A stretch of 64,000 bases of DNA, from the NCBI RefSeq assembly GCF_002028405.1, contig NZ_CP020046.1, positions 310,001 through 374,000 of the forward strand. Reading direction: 5' to 3'. A model generated the notes under the pieces. It ran no database searches. It saw only the letters and a program-made list of their open reading frames with translations, and was not told the origin of the DNA. Of the stretch, positions 55,901 to 63,431 are shown one piece after another. Source of the DNA: Thiomonas intermedia (lineage in GTDB: Bacteria > Pseudomonadota > Gammaproteobacteria > Burkholderiales > Burkholderiaceae_C). The stretch's first letter is position 1. Each line of letters starts with the position of its first letter. The translations under genes were made by a program, and so were the position numbers.

Positions 55901-58900
55901 TCGCCCATTACACGCAACTCCGCCGTGTTGGAGACTAGGCCCGGCAACAATGCCTGATAGAAGTTGTTGCTGGCGGACATGAACACGCTGGTGTCGCCGA
56001 CCTCACGCACGTCGTAGCCGGCATCTTCGATGGCTTTCCACGCATGTTGCAACAGCATGCGCGCTTGAGGATCCATGAACTGGGCGTCACGCGGCGAAAT
56101 GTTGAAGAAGGTCGCGTCGAATGCGTCCTTGTCGTCGACGCCGATGGACTGCGGCACGTAGCCTTGACGATTGATCAAGGTATCGGCAAGGCCGTGCCGA
56201 TGGAGTTCGTGCTCCGGGACAAAGCGCCGATTGTCGTTGCCCTGCAGCAGGTTTTGCCAGAATTCCCGTGGCTCACCCGCGCCCGGCAACTGGCAGGACA
56301 TGCCAATGATGGCGATGGCGCTGTCATAGTAGTCGGGCCAGTCGGCCTCCTTGGGTCGTACCGCCGCTCTCGGCATGGCAGGTGTCGTCATGGGAGATTC
56401 CTTCGGAGCCGCCGGGGCCACCACGCCCTGCAGATAGGCGCTGAATGCGGCAATAGAGGAATGCTTGAACAGGCTGGTGACGCGCAGATCGCAAGCGAAG
56501 CTGCGGTTGATCTGTTCGATCACGGAGATGGCAGAAAAGGAATCGCCGCCGATCTCAAAGAACCCCTGATGCAAGCCCAGACCGGTTTGCTTCAATACGC
56601 TTTCGAAGATCTGTCGAACCGAGTCTTCCACTTGGCCACGCGGCGTCGACGCGTGGGCCACCAGCGGCAGGCCTTCCAAAGCCGCGGTTTGCTGGCGATC
56701 CACTTTGCCGTTCGGGGTTTGCGGAAAAGTGTCGACATCGATGAAGCGGGCCGGGTGCATATAGCTGGGCAGCGCGGCGGATAGATGGTCGCGCAATGCG
56801 TCGACGTTGATCGCGCACGTCGCCGCTGACCGGACATAAGCGACCAACTGCGCCTCCGCTCCGACACCTTTTACCACCACGACGGCGCCGTTGATGCCGG
56901 GGTAAGCGCACAACACGCGCTCGACCTCCCCCAGTTCGATGCGATGACCCCGAACCTTGACCTGATTGTCTATGCGGCCGACGAGATCGATCGTTCCGTC
57001 CGGATTCCAACGCGCCTGATCGCCGGTCCTGTAGAGAATGTCGCCGTCGCGGAAGGGGCTTGGCAAGAAACGCTCGGCCGTCAGCTCGGGTTTCCGATAA
57101 TACCCTTGCGCCACGCCAGCGCCGGCGATATACAACTCGCCGGCGACGCCAACCGGCAGCGGTTGCAGATGCCGGTCGAGAATATAGACGCGGGTATTCG
57201 CGAGTGGCTTGCCGATGGAAATTGGCCGATCAGCAGTGATGCGCTGCAACGTCGACCAGATCGTGGTCTCCGTCGGACCATAGCAATTCCAAAGCACGGA
57301 GCCAGTCGCCATGAATTGCTGTCGCAATGGCTCGGACAACGCTTCGCCGCCGCACACGATTTGCGTCCTTTCCGAGTTTGTCCAGCCGACCCGGAACAGC
57401 ATGGCCCAGGTCGTCGGCGTGGCCTGCATAAAGGTTGGTCGGATGCTTGCGACCGCATCGCGTAAAGCCATGGCGTCTCTCGCTGTCTGCGCGTCGCCTA
57501 TGATGCAATGCCCGCCCGCAATCAAGGGCAGAAACAGTTCGAGCGCGGCAATGTCGAAGCCGAAGGTAGTCACCGCAAACCATGTGTCCGAAGCGGCAAA
57601 ACCCAATCGGTCTTTCATGCACATCATGAGGTTGGTCACCGAGCGCTGACGGATCGCAACACCTTTGGGTTTGCCGGTGCTCCCCGAGGTGTAGAGGATG
57701 TAGGCAAGCGCGTCGCCATTGACGGCCGGATCGTCATGGTCCGTCACGGCCCGCGGCAATTCCGTGTCGAGCTCGACGAGCCCGACACTGGCGGTTGCGA
57801 ACGACTCCACCTTGGCCCGCAATGATGAGTGCGTGACGATCACATGGCATTCGGCGTCCGCCGCGATGTAGGCGAGCCGTTCGGCCGGGTAGTCGGGATC
57901 CAATGGCACATACGCCGCACCCAGCTTCATGATCGCGAGCAACGCCGCCACCAAGTCGATGGAACGATCGACGCTGATGCCAACGCGATTTCCCGAGGCG
58001 ATGCCGGCCTCGCGCATGCGAGCTGCGAGTTGGCCAATGCGCCGGTCGAGTTCGCCATAAGTCATGATCTGGTCGCGGTGACTGATGGCGGGCGCTTCCG
58101 GCGTGGCGCTCGCCTGAGCCTGGAACAGCGTGTAACAGGTGTCGCCTTCGGCAAAAGGCTCGTCTGTCCGGTTAACTGCGTCGTGCACCACCTTCTTTTC
58201 CGCCTCGCTCACCATCGACAACCCGTTCAGCGCTCGCGTGGGATGCTGTAGCGCCTCGGACAGCAATTGGCAGAAGTGGTCCGCCAACCGCTCGACAGCG
58301 GCGCCGGAAAACAACGCGGGGTCGTATTTGAAATTGAGCTGCAATGCGTCGGATGGACAAACGTCCAATACGAGACCATATTCGCCAGTTTGTATCGGCT
58401 CACCGACCATCTCGATGGCCAACGCGTCGTCGAGTTGGCGGACCAGCGCAGCATGAGCGTCAGTTACGAAGAAGTTCTGGTAGTTGTAGCTGATGTCAAA
58501 CAACGGTGCGTGCGTACGGTCGATTGCGGCTCCCGCGTCCTTGACCATCCGGGCAAACGGATAACCGCGGTGATCCAGCGCTTCGAGCACCTGCTGGTGC
58601 AGGCGGGCACCATAAGCGGCAAAGCCGTCGTCGTCCCGGATGACGGAACGGATCGGCAGCATGTTGACGAAATGGCCAATCACCGGGTCGAAGCGCTCCT
58701 GCGGCCGGTTGCTGACCGGCATGCCGATTAACAGGTCGTCCTGTCCCGTGTACCGATAAAGCAGCACTTTGAAGACGGCGAGATACAACAGCCCTTCGCT
58801 CCATTGATGCGTTTGCGCGAAGGCGCGGGCGCCGTGTGCGAGCGCGCCCGGAACAACCCTGCGGCAGACTCCGCCTTCATGCCGATCTTCGGTTTCAGTC

Positions 58901-61900
58901 AGACTGCGCAGCGGAAGTCCGGCGATCGGTTTGCTGTCTGCCAGAACCTTCCGCCAGAACGCCCGGTCTTGCTCGACTCTCGATTCGCTCAGCGTCTGTC
59001 GCTCCCATTCGACAAATTCGCGGTACGTCGCGTGCGGCGCCGCACTGTCGGCCGCGTCGCCGCGCAAGCAGGATTGGTAGGCGTCAAACAGATCTTGCAG
59101 AAACAGGCTCGTGGAACTGCCGTCCAGCACTAGATGATGCGCAACGATCAGCAAGTAAGCGCCGCTACCGGCTTGCTTCGGTGCGTAGACGGACAGCGTG
59201 ATGAGCGGATCCGTTGTCAAATCGAATGGCAGCTTCGCCCGTTTCCACAGCATGCCGACCAGGTCGTCGTGGGAAATCCCGGAAGTATCGATCGTTTCGA
59301 TACGATAAGCGCCGAGATCCCGATAGCGCACGTAAGGCGCGCCTTGCTCTTCGTAGATGGCTGCCCGCAGCATCGCATGCCGCCCGAGCGTATGGTGATA
59401 CGCTTCCTGCAGTGCCTCCAGCGAGACCCCGTTCCGACAAAAGAGCGCGGTCGGTACGTTGTAGGCGCATGCTCCCGGCTCGATCTTGTGCAAGGCCCAC
59501 AATCCCTTCTGTCCTTCGGACAGCGGTTGCGGTGTATCGTCGGGGCTGGGTGCGCTCGACGTGCTCCGCGGGTCTCGCGCAGCGTCGGCCACGTAGACGG
59601 ACAACGCCTGACAGGTTCCGTATTCGTAGAGCATGCTCGGCACGAAACGCACACCGAATACTTCCTCGACCTTGCGGGCTAGACGGATGGCGTTCAGCGA
59701 ATCGAGTCCGAGAAGCGTGAACGGATCCGTATCGGCAAGGCGTACGCAACGCTCGCCAAGGACCGGGGTCAGGACTCGCTCACGAACGCTGCGCAGCCAG
59801 GAATCGGCATCGACGGAAACATTGCGGGCTTTTTGCACACCGTGCGCCTGGTAGCGCCAGGCGACCGGTAGCGATCCGTCAAGCAATCGCGTCCGGCATA
59901 CGACGCGACGTATTTTCCGGCTGCCGGTGACGGGAAGGCTTCCCGCCGGTATCAGGACGACGTCGTGCACTTCCAGTCGGTGCGCGGCGGATACGGCGCT
60001 GATGATGCGTTCCGCGATTTCCTGGTAACGCTCCGTCGGTTCGGCATCCAGTTCCTGGACGACGATGACTTTGGGAGACTGTTCATCCTCGACAGCAAAG
60101 ACTGCCGTGGGCAGGTGGCAGGCGGCGATCTGCTGCCGGATGCTGGCCTCGATATCGACCGGATGGTGATTCTTTCCGTTGACAATGATGACGTCTTTCT
60201 CGCGTCCGACCAGATACAGTTCGTCGCCGTACAGAAATCCGAGATCGCCGCTGCGCAGAAAGCCGCTTTCGCCGTTGGACGAGACTGTGCCGTTGAACGT
60301 GCGCGCGCTGGCCTGCGGATCGTCGAGATAGCCTTGGGTCACGCACGGAGACTTGATCCAGACTTCGCCAACCTCGCTCACGCCGCATGGCTCGAGCGTG
60401 TCCGGATTCACGATCAGAATGCGCGTAGGCGGTCTGACCTTGCCGCTGCTCACGAAGATCCGCGCCGGCGCATCGCCGTCGCTTCGCCGCACCTGTTTCA
60501 TTTCAAGTGCGGCGCTGTCCAGTTTCAACGATCCGATTGGTTCGCCGATCTGTTTGAGGGTGATCGGTCCAGCCTCGGACAAGCCATAGTTCGGTGAGAG
60601 AACGTCGGCTTTCAAGCCGAGCCTGGCAAACCGCTCGACGAAGGCTTCGTAGGCCGCCAACTGGATAATGTCGCCGCCGCAGATCAGCGCGTTCAACGAC
60701 GCCAGCGACAATCCGACGAGGTCTTCGTCACGGATCGTTTCGCAGCAAAGCCGGAAGGCGAAATTCGGCGCCCCCGTGTGGGTGGCCTGGTGACGATCGA
60801 TCAAGCGGAGCCAGCTTGCCGGGTCATCGACGAAACGTTCGGGGGAGTAGACGACGCTCAGCGCGCCGCGGACCAGCGGCGCCATCAGCCCGCAGCAAAT
60901 ACCGAACGCATGAAATTGCGGCAGCCACGTCACCACCCTGCTTTCATTCGACATACCCCACAGCGGCGAGGTGGCGCTGTGAAACATAGTGCGGTGGCTG
61001 TACGTGACGCCCTTGGGTAGCGACGTCGATCCCGAGGTATAGAGCACCAACGCCAGTTCGTCTTCGCCGCACGGGCGGTGCGTGATCGGCGGGGCGTCCT
61101 CGATCTCGTCCGCATTGATGATGGTCAGTGCCGCAAGCGCTTCAACATCGACCAGCGCCGACGCGAATTCGCCGTCGGTCAATACATGGCGCACCCCGCT
61201 GCTGGCAGCAATCGCCTCGACCTCGCGGCGCTTGCGCTCGATTTGCGCGCAGTCGGTCACGGGCATCGGGATCGCGATCACGTTCGCGTACCAGCAGGCG
61301 AGCAGTCCAATGCCGAAACTCGTCTTTTGCGGCAGGAGCACGAGCACTTTCGCTTGTGGCTCCAGCCGGCCGATCAAAGCGCTCCCGAGTCGGCGCGCGC
61401 GTTGGGCAATCTGCTGCCCCGTGACCTGCTCGGATGCGTCGCCGTGGAGATAGATCTGCAGGAGCTTGTCGGCGTCGGTGTCGCATCGATCAAGCACGGC
61501 CCCGAGCAAAGGCGCGCGGGTTGAAGCGTCGGCGTTTGCCGATTGCCCCGGGGGCGATTCAAACGGAATCTGCTGGATGAGCCTCGACAGCACGCCGGTT
61601 TGCCCGATTTCCTCGAACACCGTCGCGCCCTTTTCACGCAGGTGGCGAATGCTGTCCACCCACCGGACCGGATGACTGATCTGGTCGGTCAGACAGCGCG
61701 GGATGTCCTCATGCCGATAGGGCTCCGCCGTGACGTTCGAAATCACCGGCACGCGTGGCTGTGCGAATTCGAATCCCTTCAGGAACTGACGAAATGGATC
61801 AAGCACGAACGCCATGTGCGGCGAATGGAATGCTCCGCTCGTTTTCAGCACAGTAAACATGACTAGGCCGGGCTGCTTCTCGAAGGCGGACCGCATTTTC

Positions 61901-62403
61901 TGAATACTGCTCACGGGCCCGGCGAGTACGAATTGCGTCGGCGTGTTGTAGTTGGCGATGCTCACGTCGGTCGCCGCGTGTTTTGCCAATGTCTCGAGGA
62001 TGGTGTCTTCGCTCAGGCCAACCACGGCGGCCATGCCGCCGCCCTTGGCGGTACCCATCAGTTTGCCGCGCATCATCACCAGGCGCAGGCCGGTCGCGAA
62101 ATCGAAGACGCCCGCCGCGCACAAGGCGTTGTATTCGCCGAGACTGAAACCGGCGAGGAAATCCGGCTTGGGAGCGCCTTCCCGTCGCAGTTTTTCGTAA
62201 TGCAGCGCGTTGACCGTGTAGAGGGCGGGCTGGGTGTATTCGGTCGAATCAAGTGGTCGTACGGGATCGCCTAGGCAAAGCTTCCGGATCGAATATCCGA
62301 GGACGTGATCGGCTTGCTCAGTCAACTTGGGAAATTCGTCGAACAGCTCCTTGCCCATCCCCTTCCGTTGTACGCCTTGCCCTGCAAACACATAAACGCG
62401 CAT
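49966..62403 (-). CDS. Hybrid NRPS-PKS: AT, AMP-ligase, ACP, C-A-PCP, KS-ACP, KS-DH-KR
   Basis: A 4145-aa protein starting at the ATG at 62403 (MRVYVFAGQG). Domains with rough residues: FabD-like AT (1-290; Ser in AGFSLGEYNA, GAFHSPHM); FAAL-like AMP-ligase (320-870; LYTSGSTSLPKG, FLRSGDLGFLYG); ACP (900, LLGLDSLNAI); condensation (945-1370; VAHHLVLDGSS); adenylation (1400-1900; ILYTSGSTGKPKG, YGPTETTIW); PCP (1953, GGDSFSA); KS1 (2040-2460; NTNCSSSL, EAHGTGT, KTNIGH); ACP (2694, YGLDSLRG); KS2 (2790-3200; DTACSSSL, ETHGTGT, KANIGH); DH (3360-3640; DHRIAGKSVLPG, HPTLIDSAMQ); KR (3650-4080; VGGAGGLG, Ser and Tyr in SSINSYMKTIGQSNYAA). It ends after KR without an ACP. The A-domain code reads D-I-L-Q-V-G-C-I-W-K, close to the glycine code DILQLGLIWK. 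No module has its own AT, so the N-terminal AT would serve all. Confidence 0.93.
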   Translation of the reverse strand: MRVYVFAGQGVQRKGMGKELFDEFPKLTEQADHVLGYSIRKLCLGDPVRPLDSTEYTQPALYTVNALHYEKLRREGAPKPDFLAGFSLGEYNALCAAGVFDFATGLRLVMMRGKLMGTAKGGGMAAVVGLSEDTILETLAKHAATDVSIANYNTPTQFVLAGPVSSIQKMRSAFEKQPGLVMFTVLKTSGAFHSPHMAFVLDPFRQFLKGFEFAQPRVPVISNVTAEPYRHEDIPRCLTDQISHPVRWVDSIRHLREKGATVFEEIGQTGVLSRLIQQIPFESPPGQSANADASTRAPLLGAVLDRCDTDADKLLQIYLHGDASEQVTGQQIAQRARRLGSALIGRLEPQAKVLVLLPQKTSFGIGLLACWYANVIAIPMPVTDCAQIERKRREVEAIAASSGVRHVLTDGEFASALVDVEALAALTIINADEIEDAPPITHRPCGEDELALVLYTSGSTSLPKGVTYSHRTMFHSATSPLWGMSNESRVVTWLPQFHAFGICCGLMAPLVRGALSVVYSPERFVDDPASWLRLIDRHQATHTGAPNFAFRLCCETIRDEDLVGLSLASLNALICGGDIIQLAAYEAFVERFARLGLKADVLSPNYGLSEAGPITLKQIGEPIGSLKLDSAALEMKQVRRSDGDAPARIFVSSGKVRPPTRILIVNPDTLEPCGVSEVGEVWIKSPCVTQGYLDDPQASARTFNGTVSSNGESGFLRSGDLGFLYGDELYLVGREKDVIIVNGKNHHPVDIEASIRQQIAACHLPTAVFAVEDEQSPKVIVVQELDAEPTERYQEIAERIISAVSAAHRLEVHDVVLIPAGSLPVTGSRKIRRVVCRTRLLDGSLPVAWRYQAHGVQKARNVSVDADSWLRSVRERVLTPVLGERCVRLADTDPFTLLGLDSLNAIRLARKVEEVFGVRFVPSMLYEYGTCQALSVYVADAARDPRSTSSAPSPDDTPQPLSEGQKGLWALHKIEPGACAYNVPTALFCRNGVSLEALQEAYHHTLGRHAMLRAAIYEEQGAPYVRYRDLGAYRIETIDTSGISHDDLVGMLWKRAKLPFDLTTDPLITLSVYAPKQAGSGAYLLIVAHHLVLDGSSTSLFLQDLFDAYQSCLRGDAADSAAPHATYREFVEWERQTLSESRVEQDRAFWRKVLADSKPIAGLPLRSLTETEDRHEGGVCRRVVPGALAHGARAFAQTHQWSEGLLYLAVFKVLLYRYTGQDDLLIGMPVSNRPQERFDPVIGHFVNMLPIRSVIRDDDGFAAYGARLHQQVLEALDHRGYPFARMVKDAGAAIDRTHAPLFDISYNYQNFFVTDAHAALVRQLDDALAIEMVGEPIQTGEYGLVLDVCPSDALQLNFKYDPALFSGAAVERLADHFCQLLSEALQHPTRALNGLSMVSEAEKKVVHDAVNRTDEPFAEGDTCYTLFQAQASATPEAPAISHRDQIMTYGELDRRIGQLAARMREAGIASGNRVGISVDRSIDLVAALLAIMKLGAAYVPLDPDYPAERLAYIAADAECHVIVTHSSLRAKVESFATASVGLVELDTELPRAVTDHDDPAVNGDALAYILYTSGSTGKPKGVAIRQRSVTNLMMCMKDRLGFAASDTWFAVTTFGFDIAALELFLPLIAGGHCIIGDAQTARDAMALRDAVASIRPTFMQATPTTWAMLFRVGWTNSERTQIVCGGEALSEPLRQQFMATGSVLWNCYGPTETTIWSTLQRITADRPISIGKPLANTRVYILDRHLQPLPVGVAGELYIAGAGVAQGYYRKPELTAERFLPSPFRDGDILYRTGDQARWNPDGTIDLVGRIDNQVKVRGHRIELGEVERVLCAYPGINGAVVVVKGVGAEAQLVAYVRSAATCAINVDALRDHLSAALPSYMHPARFIDVDTFPQTPNGKVDRQQTAALEGLPLVAHASTPRGQVEDSVRQIFESVLKQTGLGLHQGFFEIGGDSFSAISVIEQINRSFACDLRVTSLFKHSSIAAFSAYLQGVVAPAAPKESPMTTPAMPRAAVRPKEADWPDYYDSAIAIIGMSCQLPGAGEPREFWQNLLQGNDNRRFVPEHELHRHGLADTLINRQGYVPQSIGVDDKDAFDATFFNISPRDAQFMDPQARMLLQHAWKAIEDAGYDVREVGDTSVFMSASNNFYQALLPGLVSNTAELRVMGDPDEYIAWVLAQGGSIPTMISNKLGLVGPSLYINTNCSSSLTSVHLACQSLLSKETRYALVGAATVFPATNLGYVHQPGLHFSSDGRCKAFDAAADGMVGGEGAAVVMLKRASDAIKDGDHIYALLRGMSVNNDGSDKVGFYAPSVNGQAQVIRKALEKTGVHPDTIGYVEAHGTGTRIGDSIEIAALTEAWRGYTGRRGFCGIGSVKTNIGHLDAAAGLAGLIKLALCLEHGQIPASLNYQQPHADLELKASPFYVVDRNTTIKPGKDAPYRAALSSFGIGGTNAHAILEQYLAPREQESRADQSCLVPLSAQNAESRADAIRALLNFLPDYKALGGTLTALACTLQTGRRPMAFRAAFVVSNFDALEQALRAALTGSALPQGCVMGASESGAGIAALFDNTDELKGLVDNWVRAGELHKIAPLWAAGSEIDWNVCYGGHRPRRISLPTYCFAAQRYWIEYGDRDGADAVRAVVRDEPRTAPALVERASTGSTNTETDVERVLVQAFANTLKMQAGDVERNVSFADYGLDSLRGVALVKELNDVLGIDLDVTRIFDYPTVASLAAYIDETWHPAPRGALDSGRERRVEPARPCASAAVEPAPPCALAAIGRKEPIAIVGFSGRFPQSDDVETFWRHLERGDDLMTKAERWNLDGYRGTCTDGGFLDGIDQFDSLFFNISGLEATYMEPQQRLFLEECWRALENAGYAGDALGGRRCGVYVGCAAGDYLDLTGNADYPAQAMWGNMSSVVASRISYYLNLQGPALAIDTACSSSLVAIHLACQALWSGESEVALSGGVFLQCSPRLYISGSRAGMLSPSGRCRPFDDRADGFAPSEGVGVLVLKKLSAALADGDHVHGVIRGTGINQDGATNGITAPSANSQQRLIEGVFDEFGIDCGGIQMIETHGTGTKLGDPIEFQALSRAFSGRTDKRNYCALGSSKANIGHAQMAAGVLGVIKILLAMKYQKIPPLLHFSAINRNIALEGSPFYINTAAQDWAVAPGERRRAAISSFGASGTNAHLVIEEGLSPSPVSRPARPWLVVLSARSAEQLRQQMHQLAEHCRRHPDSDVADVAYTLLVGRKHLPRRVAVFASNATELADGLERIAAGEACEVLWNDQHDPSHVAVARDFVGGKRNDLGALFEEGHYRRLPLPTYPFERSSHWLPEPTPSRQQRVCPTPAANQQERAAFALERGTDDGATLEFGTTFSGKEYFLRDHRIAGKSVLPGAVYVALAHVAFLQTPEGTRASDAAVSLRNIALLRPFSVDEDLARIRIRLVRGNALQFTIDSYPSDSREAAVNHCRGDIAVSQAEAPQLDLPGLRAAMKPWTSTRERFYDDFRAFGIDYGSTMQGVAEIHVGNSSVLARIALPHLLAGDPLNLAVHPTLIDSAMQCLKYLYANDGVVNQVNLLFAIQEIQLHRPCTSAMWAWLRFGSGDAKGKIDVDLCDERGAVSVAIRGISTRAAGVVSETSARAEQPEKQAAMYYLPTWDLLPAVERESWPDSAQRIVIIGGAPRTRELWCSRLPAAQVVGLAQADDDDVLQALSSAGEIDHLIWLSEDARIELPTGQRIIADQTSGVMQLFRLVKGLLKRGYVNRPLGMTVVVHRAQAFHREERNDPTHSAVGGLIGTVAKECPRWRVRSVDVDAMSEQAVDAILNLPSHGDGDTHLLRCGQWFQQRLMPADRWPQQPTRVRQGGVYVIVGGAGGLGLAISEYLAQRYQAQVIWLGRRAVNAEIDAAIARIALLGPAPCYIQADACDGAAMKRARAEIEARYGSVSGLIQSAMVLDAGGVGKMSEAQFAGVLKSKVDASVHLVETFADAPLDFVLHISSINSYMKTIGQSNYAAACAFKDAYGQRLARELSCAVKVINLSYCFNNADSNDNRGAAISTSLDFIERDEFLAAIEALLASDMSQMTLMKPSTAATTRGIVLSAQAAHVHVNDEPSWFQEKGDELTARDPEDTAMMRDAIERMKALNELLI

Positions 62404-62480
62404 TGATTTGATCCCGAATTGAATGTCTCTCGCACGAGCCGCGAGACTGCTCGCCAGAAGCAACGTTGTTTGTCAGCTGG

Positions 62481-63422
62481 TCAGAATTCAAACGCGACTT
62501 CCCTTTCCTCCACGCCCATTTCCGCCAGAAGGCGGCGGAATCCGGTGTAGTCACGCACGATTCGACTGGACGGGTTGCCCGCGATGCAGGCGAGCAGGAT
62601 ATCGTCGGCATCCGGAACGCCCAGGAAGGTGAGAATCGAACGCCAGGAATTGAAGTCGATCTTCACGAACGCTTCGAGACCGCGAGCAAGGCTTTGCAGA
62701 AAGAGGCTGCGTTCCTCTGAGCTCAAACGGGCGACGATCTGCGGCGTCAGGTCGGCAAAAATCTTGCGATGCGAGTACTCGTCCTTGCGATGCAAGGCGG
62801 TCGTCTCGCGGTTGAACGGCTGGATAGTCGTGTCGTCGGCGAGCAGATCGAGATAGGCATTGATCGTGACCTCGGCGACGACCGCATAGGCCAGCTGGAT
62901 CAGCTCGCCGGGCCGCCAGCCTGATGCGCGCGCCATGTCGGCTTCAAGCTCCTTCACCACGGTACCGACAGGTATGACCAGCCCCTGCAACCCATGCATT
63001 TGCCGGGTGAGAAGACAGGCCTCCATGCACATTAGGATGTGGAATTGCTCGTCGACCTGCGTTTGAGCGATCACGCGCTTGGTGGCGCCTGAATTCACTC
63101 CGTCGAACGCGCCACGCAGCAGCAACTGACAAGCCGGCGCCACGATGAAGGTCTCTACGCCGATCGTTTTCTCGTTATAGGTGATCCAGGCGCCCGCCAA
63201 TATGCGTCTCTGAATGGCTTCATCCAGCGCGGCATAGGCGGGAACGTGCCGGAACGGCACCAGATCAGGCGGGTAGTCCGGCAACGATATGTCATAGTAG
63301 TTCGACGCCTCGAAGCTCGACGTCCTCACCGCGACCCGGTTCGCCCAGGAATTCGCAAGCAGTGTGCTCGTTCTCTCTGAGATCGAGGTGCCGTGGATGT
63401 CATCTCGGGTATGGGTGAACAT
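62481..63422 (-). CDS. AurF-type diiron N-oxygenase
   Basis: A 313-aa protein of the AurF (p-aminobenzoate N-oxygenase) family, which oxidises an aryl amine to hydroxylamine and nitro. All seven diiron ligands can be placed: Glu90 (TIGVETF), Glu125 and His128 (VDEQFH), Glu184 (VVAEVTINAY), His211, Glu215 and His218 (HRKDEYSH), matching the AurF pattern E, ExxH, E, HxxxExxH. Full length, no signal peptide. It lies 9 bp after the glutamine amidotransferase gene and 77 bp before the megasynthase, so it very likely works on p-aminobenzoate or an aminoaryl intermediate of this cluster. Confidence 0.93.
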   Translation of the reverse strand: MFTHTRDDIHGTSISERTSTLLANSWANRVAVRTSSFEASNYYDISLPDYPPDLVPFRHVPAYAALDEAIQRRILAGAWITYNEKTIGVETFIVAPACQLLLRGAFDGVNSGATKRVIAQTQVDEQFHILMCMEACLLTRQMHGLQGLVIPVGTVVKELEADMARASGWRPGELIQLAYAVVAEVTINAYLDLLADDTTIQPFNRETTALHRKDEYSHRKIFADLTPQIVARLSSEERSLFLQSLARGLEAFVKIDFNSWRSILTFLGVPDADDILLACIAGNPSSRIVRDYTGFRRLLAEMGVEEREVAFEF

Positions 63423-63431
63423 GGTTTGCGC

